Positions 56,848-64,000 of a stretch of 64,000 nt of DNA are shown one piece after another. Within the stretch, counting starts at the first letter, position 1. Every line of letters starts with the position of its first letter. The notes beneath the pieces were generated by a model that worked only from the letters and a program-made list of their open reading frames with translations, had not been told where the DNA came from and ran no database searches. The stretch is from positions 21,376,501 through 21,440,500 of the forward strand of contig NC_091675.1 of NCBI RefSeq assembly GCF_042453785.1. Reading direction: 5' to 3'. The stretch is from Malus domestica. Lineage: Eukaryota > Streptophyta > Magnoliopsida > Rosales > Rosaceae. The position numbers were made by a program, and so were the translations under genes.

Positions 56848-57351
56848 ATGGCAGAATCCTTCAGCAGCGGGCTGACGTTCAAGCTCCACCCACTGGTGAT
56901 CGTCAACATCTCCGACCACTACTCTAGGGTTAAGTCCCAGATGCACCCGCCCGTCACCAACACTTCGACACCACCAGCGCCCAACAACACCGCCGACGGA
57001 GCAGTAGAAGCAGCCTCCTCTTCTTCTTTCCCCGACTCCTCATCCGCCTCATGTCTGCGAGTCTTCAGTTGCGTTATCGGGGTTCAGAAGGGCCGCACGG
57101 TTGAGATCTTCAACAGCTTCGAGCTCCTCTACAATCTTGCAACTCACTGCCTCGACCGCGCCTTCCTCGAGAAGAAGCAAGAACTCTATAAGAAGGTGTT
57201 CCTGTACTTTTACAGACTGGGGTGGTACTCTACTGGAACAGATGCTCAGGAATTTGACATGAACATCCACAAAGCTCTGATGGATATCAATGAAAGCCCT
57301 GTTTATGTTCTTCTCAACCCCTTGATCAATGTTGCCCATAGAGAATTTTGA
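56848..57351 (+). pseudogene. Captured COP9 signalosome subunit 6 (CSN6) fragment
   Basis: CSN6 is a non-catalytic MPN-domain subunit of the COP9 signalosome, which removes NEDD8 from cullins. The ORF reads FKLHPLVIVNISDHYSRVKS, a variable Ser/Pro/Ala-rich loop, then VIGVQKGRTVEIFNSFELLY, DRAFLEKKQELYKKVF, LGWYSTGTDAQEFDMNIHKA and NESPVYVLLNP: the MPN domain in order and without introns. It stops at about residue 167, roughly half the family length, and the sequence changes abruptly to a kinase-like piece. The intron-free state implies capture from mRNA. Probably not functional, but the first half of the domain is open. Confidence 0.88.
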
Positions 57352-57439
57352 GGTGGCGGTGAAGAAATTTTCCCGAGATAATCTCCAGGGTAAAGACAAC
57401 TTTTTGGCTGAGCTCACCATTATTAACCGACCCCGCCAA
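57350..57439 (+). pseudogene. Captured lectin-receptor-kinase-like fragment
   Basis: The plus strand reads EVAVKKFSRDNLQGKDNFLA, then ELTIINRPRQ. This matches the VAVK catalytic-lysine strand and the αC-helix region of L-type lectin receptor kinases, with the conserved Glu in AELTII. It begins at the very base where CSN6 similarity ends (in a different frame) and lasts only 30 codons. Confidence 0.65.
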
Positions 57440-57714
57440 AGATAACAGGCTATGTTGATGTCTACCATCTGCCAAAAGAGAAAAGAAAAAGTAAAACGCT
57501 CGAGTAGGCGTGCATCAACAACCTGCAACTGTCGACCACATGGAAAAAGATAAGTGTTTTATCTTTTGGCTGATTTATTTAAAATTATCATTTGTTTATT
57601 TAATATCTTATTATTTTTGTCATGATGGCTAATTATAAAATAATAATTTTATTATTTTTATGTCATGATGACTTATGATTAAATAATAATATTTCTGATA
57701 TCACATGATTACTA

Positions 57715-58097
57715 CCACGTTATTGATTTATACAACATGCGATTTATCAAACAACTGAATAAATCATTTATTCATGATTATATATATATACACACACATT
57801 TAGGCAATACCTAATATATTGTTGATTTATGCAGCATATGATTTATCAAACAACTGAATAAATCATTTATTCATGATTTTATATATATACACACATTTAG
57901 GCAATACCTAATATATTGTTGATTTATGCACCTAATATATTGTTGATTTATGCAGCATGTCATTTATCAAACAACTGAATAAATCATTTATTCATGATTG
58001 TATATATATACACACACATTTAGGAAATACCTAATATATTGTTGATTTATGTAACATGTCATTTATCAAACAACTGAATAAATCATTTATTTATGAT

Positions 58098-58141
<44 letters not shown>

Positions 58142-58225
58142 TTTAGGCAACACCTAATATATTGTTGATTTATGCAACATGTCAGTTACCACACAACAGA
58201 ATAAATCATTTATTCACAGAAGGCA
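57715..58225 (+). repeat. Tandem array of 99-121-bp AT-rich units
   Basis: Five units contain 'catttatcaaacaactgaat', at about 57741, 57840, 57961, 58060 and 58181, and a TATATATACACACA microsatellite that varies in length. Spacing alternates between about 99 and 121 bp. Confidence 0.88.
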
Positions 58226-58479
58226 CACAGTATAATATTTTTGCCTTGACAAACTTTGTCAATTTCATTTATTCATTATACGGTCATACTTATACTGTCA
58301 TTTATTGTCAGGAATTATTGAGCAACTAGATCCACTGATCAACATTGTTGATGATTAAAGAAGTCTACCAACTTATAAACTGATGAGCCACGTGCTTATG
58401 GTGATTTCTTGTCTGACCGGACACCTTCTATTATCACCAACCAGGTGATCAAAAGTACATCCAGTACTCCAAAATTATA

Positions 58480-58840
58480 CATGAGCATCACTTATGTCAA
58501 TCATACAAAAACATTCATGAGCATCACTCATGTCAACATCCATGAGCATTACTCATGTCAACATCCATGAGCATTACTCATGTCAATCAACATAAACATT
58601 CATAAGTATCACTCATGTCAATCAGCTTTGAAAGCTTCATTTACAAAGCCCTAGCTTCGAAAGCTTCATTTATAGAGCTCTAGCTTCGAAAACTTCATTT
58701 ACAAAAGCTCCAGCTTCGAAAGCTTCATTTACGAAGCTCCGACTTCAAAGCTTCATTTACAAAAGCTCCAACTTCAAAGCTTCATTTACAAAAGCTCCAG
58801 CTTCAAAGCTTCACCTACAAAGCTTCAGTGCATGGTATAC
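58480..58840 (+). repeat. Two short tandem arrays
   Basis: 58480-58620 repeats CATGAGCATCACTCATGTCA about six times with variable gaps. 58621-58840 repeats CTTCGAAAGCTTCATTTACA-type units of about 30-33 bp about seven times. CATGAG and TTCGAA/AAGCTT motifs are palindromic or nearly so. Confidence 0.85.
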
Positions 58841-59004
58841 AAATACCGCCTCCGAACAACTGCCACTTCGGCCCATACATGGTTTGAATTTGAAGTCTCC
58901 AGCCAACAGACTCTATTGACTGAAAACTTGGGGGACTACACTATGTACCATATATTGAGCTTCTGCAACTGGGCCTCATGAAAAATACTTGGGGGACTTA
59001 GCCC

Positions 59005-59650
59005 ATTATTTATGTACTGAAGAGCGAACCCTTATTCTATAAAAGGGACTCATTCACCTCCATTAGAGAGCATCGCCACCAGCTGAACAACCGCCTTGCC
59101 ACGAGCATTAACTCTAGCCCATCATTTATGTATTGATAAGCGAGCCCTTATTCTATAAAAGGGACTCCCTCACCGTCATTAGAGAGCATCGCCGCCTGCT
59201 GAGCAACCACCTCACCGTGAGCATCACTCCTAACCCATCACTTATGTATTGAGGAGCGAGCCCTTATTTTATAAAAGGGACTCCCTCATCGTCATTAAAG
59301 AGCATCGCTGCCTGTTGAGCAACCGCTTCGCCACGAGTATCAACTCTAACCCATCATTTATGTATTGATGAGCGAGCCCTTATTCTATAAAAGGGACTCC
59401 CTCACCTCCATTAGAGAGCATCGCCACCCGCTGAGTAACCACCTTACTGTGAGCATCACTCCTAACCCATCACTTATGTATTAAGGAGCAAGCCCTTATT
59501 CTGTAAAAGGGACTATTTCACCATCATTAGAGAGCATAGCCGCCTACTGAGCAACCGCCTCACCGCGAGCACCAACTCTACCCCATCATTTATGTATTGA
59601 GGAACGAGCCCTTATTCTATAAAAGGGACTCCCTCACCTTCAACACCACA
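59005..59650 (+). repeat. Six-copy array of a TATA-containing LTR-like unit
   Basis: A ~116-bp unit with GAGCCCTTATTCTATAAAAG recurs with TATA motifs at about 59036, 59153, 59269, 59385, 59501 and 59616. It resembles the LTR core promoter (GAGGAGCCCTTATTCTATAA at 55841 and 59932), followed in both by an ATTAGAGAG motif. Copy 5 has CTGTAAAAG instead of CTATAAAAG. Confidence 0.87.
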
Positions 59651-59854
59651 AGCCGAGCCAACCAAGGCAACATAAGCCACAAGCCGAACAACCTCGCAAC
59701 AGGTGCTACTTCTAGTTGAGCATCATTTCACATTGAGCACTGCCTCATATCGAGTATCAGTTCTAGACGCCATCTAGTTACTTCGGCCCACACGTGGACT
59801 GAATTTCAAGTCTCCAGCCAAAAGACTTTCTTCACTGAAGACTTGGGGGACTAC

Positions 59855-60206
59855 TGTTTGTACCATACTTAGGGCCTCCATATTTAGGACTCAAGTGTAA
59901 TTATGTAATAAATGAAGGGGCAAATATGTAATAAGTGAGGAGCCCTTATTCTATAAAAGGACTTCTCACTCTCCTCATTAGAGAGGTCAAGTTTTAGGCC
60001 ATGGGAAGAGAGCACACAGAAAATAGGCTAGAGAGCACACTGCCTCTAGCCTTCTTGTATATTCACCATTCAAAGTGAAACAATATCAACATTAGTGTGG
60101 ACGTAGCCCAAACATTGGGGTGAACCACGATACATCTTGTGTTCTTTACTTTCTTGTAGATTCACGGTCAGATTTACGTTGTTCTAGGACCTTCCGGTTT
60201 TGTGCA
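59855..60206 (+). repeat. 3' LTR of the gene-carrying element
   Basis: TGTTTGTACC ... CGGTTTTGTGCA. It lacks ~20 bp ('gcatcatataaatactcggg' region) present in the 5' LTR near 55772-55795. It ends at TGCA, which is also present at the matching host site. Confidence 0.85.
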
Positions 60207-60325
60207 ACCATTTCCAATTCACATAGGAAAAGTAGAACAATACCTTTGATAGAACATAGCCTCCAATTTCAACTTCTCTAGATGTTTCTCTTGCAACCAA
60301 CAGGGAAACAGGTAAAACGTCATTG
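60207..60325 (-). pseudogene. CYP711A (MAX1)-like second-exon relic, copy C
   Basis: This matches the short CYP711A exon and intron edge of copies A (30995-31120) and B (53740-53870): 'aaccatttcc...ttcacatagga', 'gatgtttctcttgcaac' and 'cattgcct'. It abuts the LTR element at the left and a T-run at the right, so only this exon survives. Confidence 0.75.
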
Positions 60326-60330
60326 CCTAA

Positions 60331-60789
60331 TTTTTTTTTGGTCAATAGGAATTCCATTAATAAAGCAGCATGGAGAAGAAAATACAGAAAGACTCCTTAG
60401 AAAAGGAGAAGATAAGCACATCTCTTACATAGAGCAGGAATAGACATGTTCCAATAAGTAAGAACTAGCTATCTAGCCAAAAAGGCTACCAAAGAATCTA
60501 CCTACAAGGCTACGACCAAGATGGAGGGGCTATTCCCACCCCACTTTGGAAGTATACAGAAGGAGTACAAGGGAGGCCATCCCTAGATAGAACACCGACA
60601 AGAGAGGAATGGGGCATAGAGTCCCATTTCGAAGACAAGACATTGAGATTTTGCTGGGCCTGATGGATCTCGATTTAGCACTGATTGAAGCATAAAAAGT
60701 GGCAGAAAGCCAATAGGATGTCGCTCATGGTGATGAAAAGAACTATGGGTGAGATTGTGAGAGGTGGGATACCTGCAAGTTCAAAGAGT
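60331..60789 (-). repeat. Probable minus-strand retroposon remnant
   Basis: A run of T at 60331-60340 followed by GGTCAATAGGAATTCCATTA looks like the poly(A) end of a retroposon read from the minus strand. The body has no recognisable protein; the 91-codon minus ORF at 60675-60950 has no known homology. Confidence 0.3.
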
Positions 60790-62330
60790 CCGAGAAAGCC
60801 GAGATGGGTGAATTGATGACGACCTAACCAATTTGAAGTTTGATGAAGGCAAAGGTGTAAGGGAGCATATATTGCAGCTTGTTGACACTGCAACAAAATT
60901 GAAAGACTTGGAGGTCTCGGTTGATAATGCTTTTGTTGTTCATATGGCATTAACTTCCCTCCCTCAATCTTTTGATCAACTGAAGATCACTTTCAACACA
61001 CAGAAGGAAAAATGATCACTGGATGAACTAATTTCCATATGTGCTCAGGAGGAAGGCAGACTCAAAAGGAACACCAATTTTGGTGTTGTGAACTTGGTGC
61101 ACACCAACAAAGGGAAGAGGCCAATGTTTCATCCTGGTAAGGCTTCTATACTAGACTCTTCTCTAGGAACTGCTATAGCTGCTTCTTCCCCCAAGGGACC
61201 TAAGGAACATAAGGAAATTATGGACAACATAAGGTGTTATTTTTGCAAAAACACTGGACACATAAGAAAGAATTGTGAGAAACTCAAGAACTGGAAAATT
61301 AAGAAAGGTATTTTTGTTAAAATATTTGTTTGTTTTGAAACTAATCTTGTTAAAGTCCCTCCAAATACTTGGTGATTTGACACTGGGTGTTCAATTCATA
61401 TCACCAATTCATTGCAGGGTTTCACAAGAGGAGTTACAACTACAAGAAGTGAAGTTTTTCAAGTTTTCGTTGGTAATGGCAATAAAGTGGCTGTGGAAGC
61501 AGTAGGTAACCTCAAGTTGGAATTATCTAGTGGTTTTATTTTAAAATTAGTTGATGTACTCTATGTACCTTTACTTAGAAGAAATTTAGTTTATGTTTGA
61601 AAACTTGTAAAATCTGATTTGGCTTTCAATAGAGACAACGAGAGTGTCAGAATTTACTTGAAAAATAATCCAAAAGATGTTCTTAGAGTTTGTTTCCTAG
61701 TCAATGATTGTGGAAATTGTTGTGTTCAGTGGTGAATGATTTTGCTTGCCTTAATGTCAATTCAATGAGTTCGAGTAAAAGAATGTTTTTAAATGAAAAA
61801 TCTTATATGCTTTGGCATAGAAGATTGGGACACATTTTGAAAATTAGAATGGATGGCTTGGTCAAGGATAATATCATGCCTACATTAGACTTCTCAGACT
61901 TAACAAATTGTGTTGAGTGTTTTAAGGGAAAATCAATAATTTCTAAGAAGAAAACTTCAACCAGAAGTCTAAAGTTGTTAGAGATTATTCATTTAGAGTA
62001 TGTGGACCTTTTCCAACCAAAACCACTATGTGGAAATGTGTATTTCGTTACTTTTACAGATTTTTTCAAGATTTTCATATCTTTATTTAATCTCGGATAA
62101 ATCTTCTATATTAAATTGTTTTAAAGTGTTCAAAACCGAAGTTGAAAAACAACAAGAAATGTCCATAAAGATCCTGAGGTCAGATCGGAGAGGGGAATAT
62201 ATTGCAGGTACACAGAGAACAGTCAATCCAAAGGACCTTTGGTGCAATACTTGGAAGAGTGTGGGTTTTAAGCTCAATACACTACTCCAGGCACACCACA
62301 ACAAAATCGTGTGGCTGAGAGAAGGAATAG
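60790..62330 (+). pseudogene. Ty1/copia gag-protease-integrase relic (copia 3)
   Basis: Gag core: LVDTATKLKDLEVSVDNAFV, SLPQSFDQLKITFNTQKEK. The zinc knuckle CYFCKNTGHIRKNC is canonical. Protease: FDTGCSIHITNS (DTG retained) after a TGA at 61376. Pre-integrase motif LWHRRLGH (61812) and CFKGK follow, then the start of the integrase core. The sequence breaks off near 62330. No LTRs were found and no reverse transcriptase is present. It is from a different copia lineage than copia 1 and 2. Stops and frameshifts make it dead. Confidence 0.85.
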
Positions 62331-64000
62331 GTGATGCGTAAAATAACTAAACACACAAATTAAACCCTCTTGTTGACAATTGTAGTATGAATAAGTAGGG
62401 ATCGTTCTAGACCGGGGATTAGGAAGGATTGCTAAACACTTGAAAACTGACTTAGAAACGTAAAAACAAAGTTTAAAACGCTAGATTAGACTCAAAGAAT
62501 GCAAAACTAAAGTTTAAAACACTAAAACAAACCAAAAACTCAAAACAGCAACCAAAAGACTCAAAACTGCCTTAAAAACACTTTCTGGGCAGTTTTGAGC
62601 ACAAAGCACCAAATTGGATGAATTTGGGTTTTAACTTGTACCAAAACACTTAAAAACATAAACCAAAACATTTTCTAACTAATCTAGGACTTCAAAATAA
62701 ATGGGGATTTGATTTGGACGAAAATAAACTAACAAAAAAGATTGCAAAGTAAAAACAGATTTGAAAACGATTTTGGGGTTTTAAATGGATGATGGATTAG
62801 TTAGAAGCTCTTTCTCCACACATGACAAGTATGCAAACGACTCGATTTCCAGTTATTCCTTCATTGAATTATGAATGACAATGCCCCAAATTAACCGTGA
62901 CATCACTAGTTAATTCTCAAGTTTTCCTTGTGTTATTGGATTGGATGACATCATTCGACAACCCAAAGCATTCCTCAAAAGTTCCTTACATGACATCATA
63001 ATAAAGATACAATCAAAGATCATTACGTTCAATGAAAACTATAAGCATTGACAAAGCATTTGCAACTATGACATCATGTCACTCATGCTAGGAATTGGAC
63101 TTAACGCGATCGTGACTAGCGACCTTCACTACATATGAATATAAGTGTGTGACGATTATGTGAAACAACCTTATATTCTAGCATCATATTCATGCAAGCC
63201 AATTAAGTGTCGACCCCTAATTAACAAACACAAATAAGTTATTACTCGCACAGTTAAGCCAATTGCATTCACGATTCAAGAACTCATAACTGGAATTTAT
63301 CAAATCAAATTGCACACATAGTCATGGCTTCGAAATCACCCATAACCAATAGGGGTTTAGCCACTCATGTTCATAGCAAAACGAAAGGAAAAGAAATTAA
63401 ACATTGAAATCATAAAACGAATTACACCTAGAATCCACCAACGATGAAGCTTGAGCATCCAAGAGTCATTCCTTCTTTCTCCTTGCTACGGCACAAAGGT
63501 GCGTGAAGTGTTTGGGATGTGTTTTAGGGTCAGAAGTTATGGAATTGGGTGAAGGATGGGCACGGCAAAGGTGTAGTGATGGCTGAAAGTTTGTAGAATT
63601 GTGTAAGGTTGTGTGAATTGGTGAATGGTCCCCACTAAGGTTGCGGCAAAGCTTGGTATTTATAGAACAAGGCTCCAAAATAAATTAGGTAATCAGAAAT
63701 TAAACTAAAACTTAAAGGAAATAGGAAATTAGAACCAAAATACTAAGGGAAATAGGTTAAAGGGTGCGGCAAAGGCTTAGGAAAAGGGTAAGTGTCCTAA
63801 AACTAAAGGGAAAGGTGATTCCTTGTGCGGCAAGGCAAGGAAATTGGTGGGAAAGGTGCGGCTGAATCCTAAGGACTAAGGGAAAGGGTTTTTCAAAGTC
63901 CTAAGGGGAAAAGGAAAGGCTTTTACATGGTTTAAGGATAGGGAAACATAGCAAGGGGATTTGTTGCAACAAGGGAGGCAACGAGGGAACACAAAGGGGA
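62331..64000. other. Gene-free sequence to the window end
   Basis: No protein-coding region is supported. The stretch starts 'aactaaacacacaaatt' and has 'aagtagggatcgttctagac', a type of phrase I associate with dispersed plant retroelements. 62460-62600 is repetitive for AAAACTCAAAAC-like words. 63750-64000 is purine-rich (GGGAAAGG and GTGCGGCAA words). It is probably non-coding retroelement sequence of unknown class. Confidence 0.35.

Larger units (their letters stand above)
55738..60206 (+). mobile_element. Non-autonomous LTR retrotransposon carrying host gene fragments
   Basis: The LTRs (55738-56110 or 56116, and 59855-60206) start TGTTTGTACCATACTTA and share nearly all sequence. After the 5' LTR comes TTTGCCGCCGTCTGTGGGAA, one base from the gypsy-type primer site TTTGGCGCCGTCTGTGGGAA. 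The polypurine-like ACTTGGGGGACTAC precedes the 3' LTR. Inside there is no gag or pol. Instead it holds three host gene pieces (56567-57439) and four tandem arrays (57715-59650). The right end lacks a target duplication and joins a CYP711A exon relic. Confidence 0.87.

Noticed and set aside
57049-57528. 159-codon minus-strand ORF
   Set aside because: It is antisense to the CSN6 and kinase fragments, which have clear plus-strand homology.
63466-63678. Minus-strand ORF rich in His/Thr/Pro
   Set aside because: Short, low complexity, no homology recognised, inside repeat-like sequence.

Overview
This is a plant nuclear window, most likely from a woody dicot of the rose family, with apple/pear as the best guess. 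Introns have GT-AG borders, intergenic DNA is AT-rich, and nearly all coding capacity belongs to plant transposable elements. The Rosaceae guess rests on repeat families that look familiar and is an inference.

Layout: (1) 1-6808, a Ty3/gypsy element of the Tat type (dual RNase H) on the minus strand, running off the left edge, with its 5' LTR at 5871-6808. (2) 8197-11597, the one clearly intact host gene: a nine-exon cytochrome P450 whose exons join in frame to 495 codons, with TATA box, membrane anchor, I-helix, ExxR and heme-Cys motifs. It is CYP85-clan and tentatively CYP722-like. Copies of its promoter and first exon lie at about 6.88, 15.5, 16.8, 24.15 and 28.8 kb. (3) 12190-12815, a complete Cassandra-type TRIM with 5S rRNA-like sequence in both LTRs. 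(4) 13.8-15.3 kb, an En/Spm-like transposase remnant, then a gypsy solo LTR (15590-16699, target duplication CATAG). (5) 16976-24125, a decayed Ty1/copia element (ATAAA duplication) inserted in a copy of the P450 promoter. (6) 24-31 kb, nested hAT-like and other repeats and a P450 exon-1 relic.

(7) 30975-32257, a broken CYP711A (MAX1)-like gene on the minus strand; further pieces lie at 53.8-54.7 and 60.2 kb. (8) 34.4-36.4 kb, a valyl-tRNA synthetase exon relic split by a 1580-bp hAT-type element that carries a 170-bp tandem array. (9) 40471-41122, a 5'-truncated RTE-type LINE. (10) 41862-44245, a CACTA element with apparent host sequence inside. (11) 46448-52812, a younger Ty1/copia element with 261-bp LTRs, ACATT duplication and a leader of tandem hairpin units. 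(12) 55738-60206, a non-autonomous LTR element carrying pieces of a COP9 signalosome subunit 6 gene, a lectin-receptor-kinase-like gene and a third unrecognised gene, plus a six-copy array of its own TATA-box region. (13) 60.8-62.3 kb, a copia gag-protease-integrase relic, then gene-free sequence to the end.

Biology: the only likely working gene is the P450. CYP711A acts in strigolactone synthesis and CYP722 enzymes are linked to the same pathway, so an intact CYP722-like gene near three CYP711A-like relics may mark the remains of a specialised-metabolism neighbourhood. That depends on the tentative subfamily call. The rest is a layered record of transposition in which relative insertion order can be read from the nesting.
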